DNA of 41,071 nt, taken from Gemmataceae bacterium (lineage in GTDB: Bacteria > Planctomycetota > Planctomycetia > Gemmatales > Gemmataceae). Of the stretch, positions 31,592-40,627 are shown piece by piece. Position 1 is the stretch's first letter; each line of letters starts with the position of its first letter. The notes beneath the pieces are model-generated. The model made no database searches. It was given only the letters and a program-made list of their open reading frames with translations, and was not told the origin of the DNA. Location: NCBI GenBank assembly GCA_009691845.1, contig SIAJ01000048.1, positions 1 through 41,071 of the forward strand, in the 5' to 3' direction. Made by a program: the position numbers and the translations under genes.

Positions 31592-33613
31592 ATGTATACT
31601 CGACGTTTCCTCAGTGCGTTTTTCGCTGTCGCCTGCCTCTCCATCGCGGCCTGTGGTCCCAACAAGCCAACGGCTCCCGTGACAGGAAGCAGCGACGGAC
31701 CGAGCGTCGAGGCTGTCGACATCGGCAGCCCGCTCATCACCGCCACAGAATATCGTCCCGTCGCGACAGTCAGGCCGGGCGACGAGGCCATTACCGTTCC
31801 GCTTGCCAACGTCGTGATCCTGCGCAAGCTCGATCTGCCGAGCAAAATGGACGGCACGGTCTCCTGGATCGGCGTCGAGATCAACGAAGCCGAAGCCGCC
31901 AAATTGAAACCGGCTGATGTTTTCACTCATCCGCGTGACAAGAAGATTTTCCGCCGCCTGATTCCCGGCGACTTCGTCAAACGCGATCAGGTCGTGGCGT
32001 TGCTCGACGATGAACAGGCCTTCCTGGAATTCTCGGCCGCACAAACCAAGTGGGACGTAGCCAAGGTTTCCGCGATCGAATATGAGAAGACCGTCGACAG
32101 CCTCAAGAAGATCGTGGAACAGACTCGACGTGGCGTCGAACGCAACATCGTTCCGCTGCAAGAGCTTTACAACTCAGAAGCGACCCTCGCCCGTTACAAC
32201 GCCGACTCGGCTGACCGGAAAGGTGCCGTGGATGTCGCCGCCTCGGAGATGAAAAAAGGCCGCAATATTTGGGATCGGCACACGGTTCGTTCGGTCTTCG
32301 ATGGACAGGTGCAACAGATCATCAAGCACGAAGGGGACGGAGTGAAGGCGGCCGAGCCGATCATGGTTATTCACGACTTTAGTAGGTTGCGTGGGCTTGG
32401 GAATCTGCCCAAGGAATACGTCAATGTCGTCGCGCCGGGCGACGACGTGACCATCGAGATGCCCCGCGATCTTCCGCCGGGCACCGTCTTCGAACAACAC
32501 ACGACCAACAAGCCGATCGTGGCCGTTGCCGTGGCCATGTCCGGTGGTAAACCGATCGTCGTCTCGGCTGCCGACGATGGCTGGGTCTATGCCTGGGACC
32601 GGGAGTTGAAAGACCTCGGCTCCGTGCGTCTCTCGGGCGGCGTGCGCTGCCTGGCCGTCACGCGTCCAGGCGTTGAACCGGCCATGACTCTTGTCGGCGG
32701 GGCCGACGGAATCGCTCGCCTTTATAGCCTGGCCAATGGCCTGAACGGCGTTCGGGAATTCGAAGGCAAGCACGAAGGTGGTGTCCTGGCCGCGTCATTT
32801 TCGCCCGAGGGTCGCTTTTGCGTGACCGCCGACTCACGCGGCATCTACATGTACGACGTGATTAGTGGAAAGCGTAAGTATGCATTCCCGAGCCGCGAAC
32901 ACCATAGCCCAGTCACCTCGCTTACGTTCACGCCGCAAGGCAAGGTCATCTCCGCTGGACGCGAGCCTTCGATCCGAGTCTGGACCGTGGGTGACAAGGG
33001 GGCCAAGGTTGACGGCGACGAGTTCCGCATCAACACCCGTTCCGGCGACGTGGCCATGCCCGGCGTGACGGACGATGGCTCGCGTTTGCTGCTCGACGCG
33101 GACAAGACACACCTGGACATTATTCATCTTCAACGGATGCGCAAGGAACGCCCACTCGCCATGGCGGGTGAAGCTGTTCGTTTTCACACGTTCGCGATAT
33201 GGTCGCCTGAACTCGACAAGAAGGCGGACAACCGCTTGATTGCGACCACGGGTGCGGCCGACGGCGTCGTGCAACTGTGGCGAGCCCCGACCGCTCAAGC
33301 ACGCGGTTCGGAAGTGGCTCGCCTCGTGACTCGCGACGCATCGCCTGCCACCTGTGCCGCCTTCAGCCCGATTGCAGACAGCCCGTTCATCGTCGTAGGC
33401 ACCCGCAAGGGCGAGGTATTCCTCTGGCCGCTTCCCTCGTCCGAAGCACAGGCCGAGTTCAACACAACGGTTACCTTCGTGGAAAACTCCATCGAATCAA
33501 GCGGCCGCAGCGTAAACGTCTTGGTCGATTTCGACAACCCAAAGGGCGAAGGTAACAAGTATCTGCTGCGACCAGGTTCGACGGTGACGCTGGTGATTCG
33601 GCCGAAGAAGTGA
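31592..33613 (+). CDS. Lipoprotein joining HlyD-like adaptor and WD40 propeller
   Basis: A 673-residue protein. MYTRRFLSAFFAVACLSIAAC has a lipobox (acylated C21). Residues about 60-300 form a HlyD/membrane-fusion type adaptor: RKLDLPSKMDGTVSWIGVEI, LIPGDFVKRDQVVALLDD, a long coiled coil (about 140-225) and VFDGQVQQIIKHEGDGVKAAEPI. From about 306 a WD40 propeller begins with repeats such as AADDGWVYAWD, GGADGIARLYS, VTADSRGIYMYD, VISAGREPSIRVWT, GAADGVVQLW and VGTRKGEVFLW. Fusing an envelope adaptor to a WD40 propeller is uncommon. The gene follows the GAF-HlyD gene by 59 bases. An inverted repeat follows the stop. It may be an outer-envelope partner in a two-part assembly. Confidence 0.88.
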   Translation: MYTRRFLSAFFAVACLSIAACGPNKPTAPVTGSSDGPSVEAVDIGSPLITATEYRPVATVRPGDEAITVPLANVVILRKLDLPSKMDGTVSWIGVEINEAEAAKLKPADVFTHPRDKKIFRRLIPGDFVKRDQVVALLDDEQAFLEFSAAQTKWDVAKVSAIEYEKTVDSLKKIVEQTRRGVERNIVPLQELYNSEATLARYNADSADRKGAVDVAASEMKKGRNIWDRHTVRSVFDGQVQQIIKHEGDGVKAAEPIMVIHDFSRLRGLGNLPKEYVNVVAPGDDVTIEMPRDLPPGTVFEQHTTNKPIVAVAVAMSGGKPIVVSAADDGWVYAWDRELKDLGSVRLSGGVRCLAVTRPGVEPAMTLVGGADGIARLYSLANGLNGVREFEGKHEGGVLAASFSPEGRFCVTADSRGIYMYDVISGKRKYAFPSREHHSPVTSLTFTPQGKVISAGREPSIRVWTVGDKGAKVDGDEFRINTRSGDVAMPGVTDDGSRLLLDADKTHLDIIHLQRMRKERPLAMAGEAVRFHTFAIWSPELDKKADNRLIATTGAADGVVQLWRAPTAQARGSEVARLVTRDASPATCAAFSPIADSPFIVVGTRKGEVFLWPLPSSEAQAEFNTTVTFVENSIESSGRSVNVLVDFDNPKGEGNKYLLRPGSTVTLVIRPKK

Positions 33614-33623
33614 TTCGATGATC

Positions 33624-33678
33624 GCAGGCCGACGCGTAAGGGAGATGCTTCAAAAACCTCGCTCACGCTTCGGCCTGC
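33624..33678. repeat. Inverted repeat GCAGGCCGA-type after the HlyD-WD40 gene
   Basis: Arms of 21 bases at 33624-33644 and 33658-33678 match at 18 of 21 positions with a 13-base loop. Starts 10 bases after the stop at 33613. It may end transcription. Confidence 0.7.
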
Positions 33679-33841
33679 AATTGCGTTTTGCCATCCCGGG
33701 ACTCGCCAAATATACGGGTTTTCCAGCCCACGAATGCGAAAGTGCCAGCACAATCCCGGCGCTCGCCAGTGTCGTGACAACTCCTTTGCCGTCGCCGGCA
33801 GACTTCGCAAGCTGTGTTCTTCACATGGATGTTCAACAACT

Positions 33842-33861
33842 CCAGGGACGACCGTCCCTGG
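33842..33861 (-). terminator. Two-way hairpin between convergent genes
   Basis: Perfect stem CCAGGGAC / GTCCCTGG with a 4-base loop, 16 bases past the stop of the minus-strand DUF1501 gene and downstream of the plus-strand HlyD-WD40 gene. No U-run. Confidence 0.5.
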
Positions 33862-33877
33862 GCTTTCGCTTGATCGA

Positions 33878-35197
33878 TTACCCAACCAGTTGCTTGACCG
33901 GTTTGCCTTCCGGGCACAATTCAATCGGCCGGCCATCCTGAGCCTTGTACCACGTGTGCAGTGGCACACCGAGGCAATGGTAAATCGTGGCCGCGATGTC
34001 CTGCGGGCCGACCGGACTATCGGTGACGAACTCGGCCAACGGATTGGTGCGTCCGACGATCTGGCCCGGCTTGATGCCTCCGCCCGCCATGCAAGCAACC
34101 CCAGCCGAAGCCCAGTGATCGCGACCGGCCGACGGGTTCACCTTCGGCGTGCGGCCAAAGTCGCCGAACCACACAACCAGGGTGTTGTCCAGCATGCCGC
34201 GAATCTTGAGGTCCTCGATCAAGGCCGAGAACCCAGAATCCACCCGTGGCAGCAGTCGTTCCTTAAGGCTCTTGAAGTTGGCAACGTGAGTGTCCCAACC
34301 GCCGTCGGTCACGGTCACGAATTGCACGCCCCCTTCGATCAGCCGGCGAGCCAGCAAGCAATTCTGCCCGAACGACGTGCGGCCATAGCGGTCGCGGGTC
34401 TTCTCGGATTCGGCCGAGATGTCGAAGGCCTTCTTGGCGATGGGCGAAGTAATGATGCCGTGTGCCTTCTCGTAAAAGGCATCGCGTGCGCGAACCGGAC
34501 TGCCTTCGACGGCTTTCTGATATTTTTCCATGTCGTTGAGCATGGTGTAACGTCGGTCGAGCCGAGTGCGGGCTGCGTCGTTCTCGATGCTCAGATCCCG
34601 AACGCGGAACGTGGCAAGGTTCGGATCCTCCGGCACTTCAAACGCATTGAACTCATCACCCAGGAAACCCGCGATGCCACCGTTAAAGCGGCGATCGATG
34701 TTTCGTCCGAGTTGCACGAACGGCAACATGCCATCGCGATAGCCACGCTCCTTGGCCGTGACCGAACCAAAACAGGGGAACGGCAGCGACGCGTTGAACT
34801 TGTGGCCTGTCATCATCAAGTGGTCGGCCGTGCCGTGACTGCCGTTCTTTGGATCGTGCCCGCGAATGACGCTGAAGTCGTTCGTCAACTTGGCCAACTG
34901 CGGCAACGGATCGGCAAAGCGAATGCCCGGCAGCGTGGTTGGAATCGTGCCGAAGTCGCCACGGATTTCGACCGGAGCGTCGGGTTTGGGATCGAAACTA
35001 TCAATGTGGCTTGGGCCACCCTGCATCCACATGAGGATACAATTCACGTTTTTGCGATCGGCTACCGGCGTGGCAGCACGGGCTCGCAGAAATTCCGGCA
35101 GCGTGAGGCCGAACGTCGCGAGGCCGCCGATGCGAATGAACGAACGCCGCGAAATGCTCGCACAGTCAGGCGCTCGGCCAAGGGTGAAGTCCAACAT
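33878..35197 (-). CDS. DUF1501 Tat-exported protein (first copy)
   Basis: A 439-residue protein. A twin-arginine signal SRRSFIRIGGLATFGLTLPEFLRA opens it. The body is a DUF1501/sulfatase-like alkaline phosphatase fold: WMQGGPSHIDSFDPKPDAP, DGGWDTH, VVWFGDFGRTPKVN and GRDHW. In planctomycetes such genes are usually beside DUF1549/DUF1553 cytochromes; none is near here. ATG 35197 was preferred to the in-frame TTG at 35212 because a GGGG-rich site lies upstream. It is divergent from the second DUF1501 gene at 35425. Confidence 0.9.
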   Translation of the reverse strand: MLDFTLGRAPDCASISRRSFIRIGGLATFGLTLPEFLRARAATPVADRKNVNCILMWMQGGPSHIDSFDPKPDAPVEIRGDFGTIPTTLPGIRFADPLPQLAKLTNDFSVIRGHDPKNGSHGTADHLMMTGHKFNASLPFPCFGSVTAKERGYRDGMLPFVQLGRNIDRRFNGGIAGFLGDEFNAFEVPEDPNLATFRVRDLSIENDAARTRLDRRYTMLNDMEKYQKAVEGSPVRARDAFYEKAHGIITSPIAKKAFDISAESEKTRDRYGRTSFGQNCLLARRLIEGGVQFVTVTDGGWDTHVANFKSLKERLLPRVDSGFSALIEDLKIRGMLDNTLVVWFGDFGRTPKVNPSAGRDHWASAGVACMAGGGIKPGQIVGRTNPLAEFVTDSPVGPQDIAATIYHCLGVPLHTWYKAQDGRPIELCPEGKPVKQLVG

Positions 35198-35250
35198 GAG
35201 AATCGACCCCAAGGGGGTGAACGAAGCACTATACTGAGGTAGGTAATAAA

Positions 35251-35279
35251 GTTATTGTCCAGGAATCGGGTCGTGTCAA
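35251..35279 (-). promoter_or_regulatory. Candidate promoter for the DUF1501 gene at 33878
   Basis: On the minus strand a perfect TTGACA (35279-35274) is followed after 17 bases by AATAAC (35256-35251), a weak -10. This would start transcription about 45-50 bases before the ATG at 35197. Confidence 0.3.
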
Positions 35280-35424
35280 TGGAAAATCCGGGTTCTCGTA
35301 TTTCATCGGCTCATCCTTCCTCTTCCTGGATCGACTGAATACCTTGCAATCTTCCTACGAATCGGCTTGAATAACAGTCACACCAATAAAGCAGAGCCTT
35401 GATCCTACTTGCCGGCTCCTCCTT

Positions 35425-36819
35425 ATGTTTCGATTTCTCGATCCTGCATCGGACTCGTCCAGCCAATTCACTCGGCGTGAGTGGCTGAATGTCGGCTCAA
35501 TCGGACTCGGCGGGCTGACGCTCCCGCAACTTCTCACTCGACCCGTTCGTGCGGAAGGCTCGACTCCGCAAATTGGCAAAGCCAAGTCGGTCATTATCTT
35601 CGGTCTGCTCGGTGGCCCACCTCAACACGATACGTGGGACCCGAAACCCAACGCACCCGTCGAGATTCGCGGTCCCTTCGGCACAATCCCGTCGCGCACG
35701 CCTGGCTTTCGTGTTGGCGAACTCATGCCTGAAACGGCAAAGCTGACCGACAAGATCGCGGTTCTGCGCGCAGTGGTCACGAACGACAACGCCCACTCTT
35801 CGAGTGGCTACCAGATGCTGACGGGTGTGCCGCACCTTCCTCTGAATCAGGAAAGTGCGACGCCCAAGCCACCGAACAACTGGCCGTCCATCGGTGCCAT
35901 GGTTCGCTATCTGCAACCGGGCGTCGGCCGACTCCCCTCGGCCGTGACGCTTCCGGAGCACATCTGGAACGATGGGAATTTCCCCTGGCCGGGTCAGGAT
36001 GCGGGTCTGTTGGGACGCAAGCACAACCCGTGGTTGATTCACTGCGACCCATCTGCGGCACAATTCAAGATCGACGCGATGGACCCGCCCTCGGAGATTC
36101 CCGCCCATCGAGTGTCTGATCGACGATCCTTGCTCGACCAGATGAATCAGCATCTCGACAACATTGGCCGCAATCGCTCGTTCGAGACCTACGACGCGAG
36201 CATGCAGAAGGCCTTCGAACTGGTGTCGTCGGGTGCTGCTCGTGCCGCCTTCGATATGAGCCGAGAGCCAGAAAAACTGCGCGAGCGATACGGAAAGAGC
36301 CGGTTTGCACAGAGTTGCTTGCTCGCTCGCCGGCTTGTCGAATCGGGTGTCTCCCTGGTCCAGGTGAACTGGACGCGAATTCCAAGTCTGCCGAATCAGG
36401 GGGGCTGGGACACGCATGCAAAGCATAACGAATCCTTGAAGGGGTTCTTGATGCCAATGATGGATCGTGCATTCTCGGCCCTGGTGACGGACCTCGACAC
36501 GCGTGGACTGCTCGATGAGACTCTCGTGGTCTGGTTCGGCGAGTTTGGTCGCACGCCGCGGTTCAACGGCAACGCCGGCCGAGATCACTGGGGACATGTT
36601 TTCTCCCTCGCGTTGGCTGGTGGTGGGATTCGCGGCGGCGTTGTGTACGGCTCCTCCGATAAAAATGCGGCTTATCCACTCGATGGTCGCGTTGAACCGC
36701 GTGACTTGATCGCCACGATCTTTCATTGCTTGGGCTTCGGTCCCGAGACCGAAGTCCTCGATACGGAAGGCCGACCATTACCCGTCAGCCGTGGACAGGT
36801 CATCCGAGCGATCGTGTAA
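35425..36819 (+). CDS. DUF1501 Tat-exported protein (second copy)
   Basis: A 464-residue protein with twin-arginine signal TRREWLNVGSIGLGGLTLPQLLT. Family motifs as in the first copy: LLGGPPQHDTWDPKPNAP, NQGGWDTHAKHN, VVWFGEFGRTPRFN, GRDHWGHVFS and IATIFHCLGF. It is a divergent relative of the gene at 33878, pointing away. No clear ribosome site precedes the ATG. It ends 3 bases from the convergent sialidase gene. Confidence 0.9.
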   Translation: MFRFLDPASDSSSQFTRREWLNVGSIGLGGLTLPQLLTRPVRAEGSTPQIGKAKSVIIFGLLGGPPQHDTWDPKPNAPVEIRGPFGTIPSRTPGFRVGELMPETAKLTDKIAVLRAVVTNDNAHSSSGYQMLTGVPHLPLNQESATPKPPNNWPSIGAMVRYLQPGVGRLPSAVTLPEHIWNDGNFPWPGQDAGLLGRKHNPWLIHCDPSAAQFKIDAMDPPSEIPAHRVSDRRSLLDQMNQHLDNIGRNRSFETYDASMQKAFELVSSGAARAAFDMSREPEKLRERYGKSRFAQSCLLARRLVESGVSLVQVNWTRIPSLPNQGGWDTHAKHNESLKGFLMPMMDRAFSALVTDLDTRGLLDETLVVWFGEFGRTPRFNGNAGRDHWGHVFSLALAGGGIRGGVVYGSSDKNAAYPLDGRVEPRDLIATIFHCLGFGPETEVLDTEGRPLPVSRGQVIRAIV

Positions 36820-36822
36820 TCC

Positions 36823-37923
36823 TTATTTCTCCGTGAGCCACTCCCGCGAAAATCGTGCGAACGAAATCGTCTCGTACGGGTTTTTCGACCCATGCTCGTA
36901 CAGACAGCCGATCTCACCATTGGCGAGAACTATCAGGCAGGAGTACGCGGCCGGGCCCGAGTGCAACTCTTTTGCATGTGACCACGTGCGCCCCGCGTCG
37001 CGGCTCAGGCGAATCGTCATCTTCTCGCGTTTCATGCTGGCGGGATTGGAAAAAAGAATCCCTCCTCCTTCGCCAGGCAAGCGAAGAATGCTCGCCTGAC
37101 AGACCGGCTCGATCAGGGCCTTGTCTTCGACAGGTTTGCTGAACGTCACACCCCCATCCTTGCTGATGGCCACCAGTCGCCGATTGTTGCCCTGGTAGGA
37201 ACGCATGTTGAGCATGACCGATCCATCGGGCAACTCCACCGCTTGCGATTCGTTGCACTGCGGACCGACCACGCCACCGATCTTCCAGGATTTTCCCGCA
37301 TCATCGCTGAAGATCACGTGCGATTCCCGAGTCTTACCGCCATCGGATTTGCTATCGCAAGGAATCAAGAGTCGGCCGCTCTCCAGTTGAATGCCGACTC
37401 CTGGCCCGGTGGCATACCACGACCACTCGGGCTTCTTGACATCCTTGGTGATCTCATCGGGCTTCGACCAGCTTCCACCATCGTCCGTGCTGCTTGTTAT
37501 CCACGCGGTTCGGCTTCCCTTTCCTTTGCCGGAGACGATGGCCGCCTCGCCATCACGGCCGAAGTTATGCGTCAGCAGCAGGAAAATCGTGCCGGTTTTC
37601 GCATCAACCACTGGACATGCATTGCCGCAAGTATTCTCGGCATCGTCCCATACGACTTGAGTCTTGCCCCACGTCTTCCCGTTGTCGGTGCTCCGTTTCA
37701 GAACCAGATCGATGTTCCCCGCGTCACCCCGCCCCGATTTTCGACCCTCGCAGAACGCAAGCACGGTTCCCTTTTTGGAAACGATGACCGACGGAATCCG
37801 GTACGTGTGATAACCGTCCTCGCCGGAAACGAAGACCGGAGCCTGAACGGGTTCTTCCGCACGAACGGGAACGGAGAGTGCGACCAGGAGGAACGCGAAC
37901 AGAATTCGGATGAGTCGAGGCAT
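36823..37923 (-). CDS. Exported sialidase (GH33-like, BNR repeats)
   Basis: A 366-residue exo-sialidase-type glycosidase, releasing sialic acid or related nonulosonic acids from glycans. Signal peptide MPRLIRILFAFLLVALSVPVRA. The arginine motif YRIP lies at 41-44. Five Asp-boxes are present: STDNGKTWG, STDDGGSWS, SDDAGKSWK, SKDGGVTFS and SRDAGRTWS. CNESQAVEL and the late GPAAYSCLIVL supply candidate Glu and Tyr catalytic residues. ATG 37923 was chosen because GAGGAG lies upstream; the longer frame lacks a signal peptide at its N-terminus. It sits upstream of a DUF1501 gene and downstream of a DUF4838 gene on the same strand. Confidence 0.92.
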   Translation of the reverse strand: MPRLIRILFAFLLVALSVPVRAEEPVQAPVFVSGEDGYHTYRIPSVIVSKKGTVLAFCEGRKSGRGDAGNIDLVLKRSTDNGKTWGKTQVVWDDAENTCGNACPVVDAKTGTIFLLLTHNFGRDGEAAIVSGKGKGSRTAWITSSTDDGGSWSKPDEITKDVKKPEWSWYATGPGVGIQLESGRLLIPCDSKSDGGKTRESHVIFSDDAGKSWKIGGVVGPQCNESQAVELPDGSVMLNMRSYQGNNRRLVAISKDGGVTFSKPVEDKALIEPVCQASILRLPGEGGGILFSNPASMKREKMTIRLSRDAGRTWSHAKELHSGPAAYSCLIVLANGEIGCLYEHGSKNPYETISFARFSREWLTEK

Positions 37924-37967
37924 GGGATTCTCCTCTTCAGAAAATGCGAAATCGTCTGCAATACGTT

Positions 37968-38059
37968 GAACACTAATCCGCACTGATCTTCGCTAATCGA
38001 ACGAGGAGATCAATGAGTATTCACCAATTATTAGCGTAGTTTAGTGAGGATTAGCGTTC
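37968..38059. repeat. Inverted repeat made of ten-base units (CACTAATCC-type)
   Basis: Arms of 30 bases (37968-37997 and 38030-38059) match at 25 of 30 positions. Each arm is three ten-base units, e.g. CACTAATCCG, CACTGATCTT, CGCTAATCGA, and ATTAGCGTAG, TTTAGTGAGG, ATTAGCGTTC on the other side. It lies between the DUF4838 gene end and the sialidase start. Confidence 0.8.
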
Positions 38060-38078
38060 AAAATGAATCTCCTCACGC

Positions 38079-40367
38079 TCAAGGAAACGTCTCCGCCAGC
38101 GGACGCAGGTTTTCGAGCTTGGCGTCCTTGCCGAGAACGGGTGCGTACAGAATCACCGGAGCAACGATGCCGCCCGTGCCGAGTTCGTTCACCACGTCGT
38201 TGACCACGGCGAAGACGATCTCGTTCTTGCCAGCCTTCACGGCCTCGGTCGCATCGACCTCAAATGGGTAGAACGCGGCCCCCGGACTGATGCCAACTGC
38301 CTTGCCGTTCACCCACACCTTGGCTTTCTCGTCCACCCCGCCACACCACAGGAATAGCCGTTTGCCGACAAACTCTTTCGGCACGTCGATCGTTTGCCGA
38401 TACCACGCCATGCCCTTGTAGTAACGCAATCCCTGGTTGCTCCACGAGGAAGACGAAGTCTTGATCGTCTGCCAGTTTCCGCCTTTGTTGCCAGGCTTCC
38501 ACAGGCCGATGGCCTCGCCAACCTTCGGCGGGTCGATCAGGAATTCCCATTCGTCCTTCGCGGTCGCTGCGAGGACGTTGCCGCCCGTCACACGCTTGTT
38601 TCCCTGCTCGGTCGCCGGGCGGAAGAATCGCTTCATGTAGTTCACATAGGTGCTGAATCGCCCGGCCGAGAGCATCGGCACCGGCTTCATGGCCATTAGC
38701 TTGTTGGCCACGGCGTCGAGTCGATCGAGTTCTTTCTGGGCCGTAACGAAGTCGCACTTCGTGCGGGATTCGAGCATGGCGACGAACGCTTCCAACATCT
38801 CGAACGAGTCGGCGATCAACTGCACGCGTTGCTCGTAGATGCCCTTGCCTGCCGTGCGCTTCGCTCCTGCCAGAAGCGCACGAGCCTGCTCGCGAAGGGC
38901 CGGCGGGTAGTGGTGCGGCATATCCCACGCCGAGCCGGTGCAGCTCGGGCTGTCACGCAGGGCAGTGTCCATCAGCCGGATGTACTCGCCCATAAAAGCC
39001 GCCCCAGGCCCGAAGAACTTCTCAGCGAAATCCTTCAGCAACGCATCCACGTCGGCCTTGTGGTTCCACATCAGTTTCGCCGCAATGTAGTTCGACGGCA
39101 GCGTGGACGCATAGTTCGGGAAGGTCTCGACACGCCAGCCTTTCACGCCGAGTTCATGGCACACCGGGATTTCATCGCGAAGCCGATGGACGATAATGAA
39201 CGGAAAACCCGGATCGGCGAGGTTGCTCCAGTAGCCGCGATCGTAGAGTTCGGGCATGATCTTGCCCCATTCCTGATAGAGCCACTTCGCGTAACTCTTC
39301 TCGGGTGCGACCGGGTTTGAAAAACCATGCACGCGGTCGAGAGCGATCGGGGCCAGTGCCCCGGTGATGCGTGGGTCCGGCTTCCACTTGACCGGTGGCC
39401 TCATGTACGAGTGATAAATGTAAAACGCGAGCTTCACGTCCTTGTGGTCTGGTCCGAGTTTTTCGAGTACCTGATTGAAGAACCAGATGTAGCGGTCGGT
39501 GACGGACGGTTCGTTCGAGAATGGATCGAAGTCGCCGCCGTCGAGTTTCTTGCAGTGTTCGCACTCGCAGAACCCTCGGCCATCGTTCGGCCCCATGCCG
39601 ATCACGGGACCAAGCCCCTTCTTTCGCCGGGCGATCACCTCTTTCACGACGTAGTCGAGCACTTTCGGATTCGAAAGGCAATGTTGCCGCGCTACTCGCT
39701 TGTCGCCGACGAGAGCGTAAAGTTCCGGATCGGCCGCAAACTTCGGCAGTCCCGGCAGTCCGTGCCCGCCAGGAAATGCAACGCCGCCACAACGCACACG
39801 CATCTGCCAATCTTTGTCCGGCATCTGAAACCAGCGACTTGCGAACGACGGAATCTGTGTCGTTTCTTGTTCCTTGACGATGATCGTCTTCATCTCGGGG
39901 ATGACGGTGCCCAGGTCGCCGGGCATGAACCAGCGCACGCCTTGCTGTTCGAGAAGTTCGGCAATCGCGAAGCAGGTGCCGTCCCCGATCCCGGCCGCGA
40001 CCAAATAGTCCGCGTTCACTTGCAGGGTGAACGAGCCGCTCTTACCGTTTTTCAGGGCTATGGCCTTATCGAGCTTGGCCACGGCCGCCCGACCGAGCAG
40101 GACCGGGGTCTTGCCGTCCTTCTTCGCTTGTTCCAGCGTAGAGTTCAGATTTTTGGCGTCGATCGTGACTGATTCCAGCCGCACTCCGGACATCTTCTCG
40201 ACGTGGTCGATCAACTCGCGGGCAGCACGTTTCTCGTGCTCGTCCGGAGTCGTGGGCAGAACGACGAAGGCAATCGCCTTGCCGTCCTTGACGAGCGTGG
40301 CCGCCTGCGTCGAACAGGTGGATCCAAACACAAGCAGTCCAATGAGCCAATAGCGAAGTGAATACAT
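38079..40367 (-). CDS. Exported DUF4838 carbohydrate-active protein
   Basis: A 762-residue exported protein with signal peptide MYSLRYWLIGLLVFGSTCSTQA. The N-terminal 150 residues resemble the alpha-glucuronidase/GH20-type accessory domain (ELIDHVEKMSGVRLE, AIAELLEQQGVRWFMPG). The middle DUF4838 region has FASRWFQMPDKDWQ, MGPNDGRGFCECEHC (a CxCxxC cluster) and a TIM-barrel-like stretch. The last about 150 residues form a GH2-type sugar-binding beta-sandwich (WYRQTIDVPKEFVGKRLFLW..AKVWVNGKAVG). Members are thought to be glycosidases of unknown specificity. AAGGTG lies before the ATG. Upstream on the same strand is a sialate O-acetylesterase. Confidence 0.88.
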   Translation of the reverse strand: MYSLRYWLIGLLVFGSTCSTQAATLVKDGKAIAFVVLPTTPDEHEKRAARELIDHVEKMSGVRLESVTIDAKNLNSTLEQAKKDGKTPVLLGRAAVAKLDKAIALKNGKSGSFTLQVNADYLVAAGIGDGTCFAIAELLEQQGVRWFMPGDLGTVIPEMKTIIVKEQETTQIPSFASRWFQMPDKDWQMRVRCGGVAFPGGHGLPGLPKFAADPELYALVGDKRVARQHCLSNPKVLDYVVKEVIARRKKGLGPVIGMGPNDGRGFCECEHCKKLDGGDFDPFSNEPSVTDRYIWFFNQVLEKLGPDHKDVKLAFYIYHSYMRPPVKWKPDPRITGALAPIALDRVHGFSNPVAPEKSYAKWLYQEWGKIMPELYDRGYWSNLADPGFPFIIVHRLRDEIPVCHELGVKGWRVETFPNYASTLPSNYIAAKLMWNHKADVDALLKDFAEKFFGPGAAFMGEYIRLMDTALRDSPSCTGSAWDMPHHYPPALREQARALLAGAKRTAGKGIYEQRVQLIADSFEMLEAFVAMLESRTKCDFVTAQKELDRLDAVANKLMAMKPVPMLSAGRFSTYVNYMKRFFRPATEQGNKRVTGGNVLAATAKDEWEFLIDPPKVGEAIGLWKPGNKGGNWQTIKTSSSSWSNQGLRYYKGMAWYRQTIDVPKEFVGKRLFLWCGGVDEKAKVWVNGKAVGISPGAAFYPFEVDATEAVKAGKNEIVFAVVNDVVNELGTGGIVAPVILYAPVLGKDAKLENLRPLAETFP

Positions 40368-40519
40368 GAGGCACCTTCATGGGTGGTTATCGCCGGTAGC
40401 TGAAAGCGACCTTTTTCGATTGTTCCAATATCCGTCCTTTTGTCCCGCAGTCCGTGTGAACCCTTCCCGACCAACCTAACCTGTATTTCGGAGGGGGGTG
40501 AAAGTGAACTCTATTTTGG

Positions 40520-40537
40520 AAAAATCTTCGGATTTTT
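40520..40537 (-). terminator. AT-rich UUCG-loop hairpin, possible terminator
   Basis: Stem AAAAATC / GATTTTT with a TTCG loop (CGAA on the minus strand), 91 bases past the stop of the sialate O-acetylesterase gene. A-T-rich and short, so weak; it could instead be a chance feature of the promoter region of the DUF4838 gene. Confidence 0.3.
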
Positions 40538-40627
40538 TGACGGGTGTCCGAGGAAGCTGGGCGTGAAGAACTTGAATTCAGCCCGAAGAACGCCAATCTC
40601 CCGAATGGCACTCCCAGGCTAACTCGG

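Noticed and set aside
33734..35242. 502-codon open frame on the plus strand opposite the first DUF1501 gene
   Set aside because: It mirrors a gene with clear family motifs and a Tat signal; its own product has no recognisable features. High GC makes long antisense frames common here.
35497..36726. 409-codon minus-strand frame opposite the second DUF1501 gene
   Set aside because: Shadow of a strongly supported gene; Arg-rich and without motifs.
40440..40622. 60-codon plus-strand frame near the right end
   Set aside because: No ribosome site, no motif; it covers what should be the upstream region of the minus-strand DUF4838 gene.
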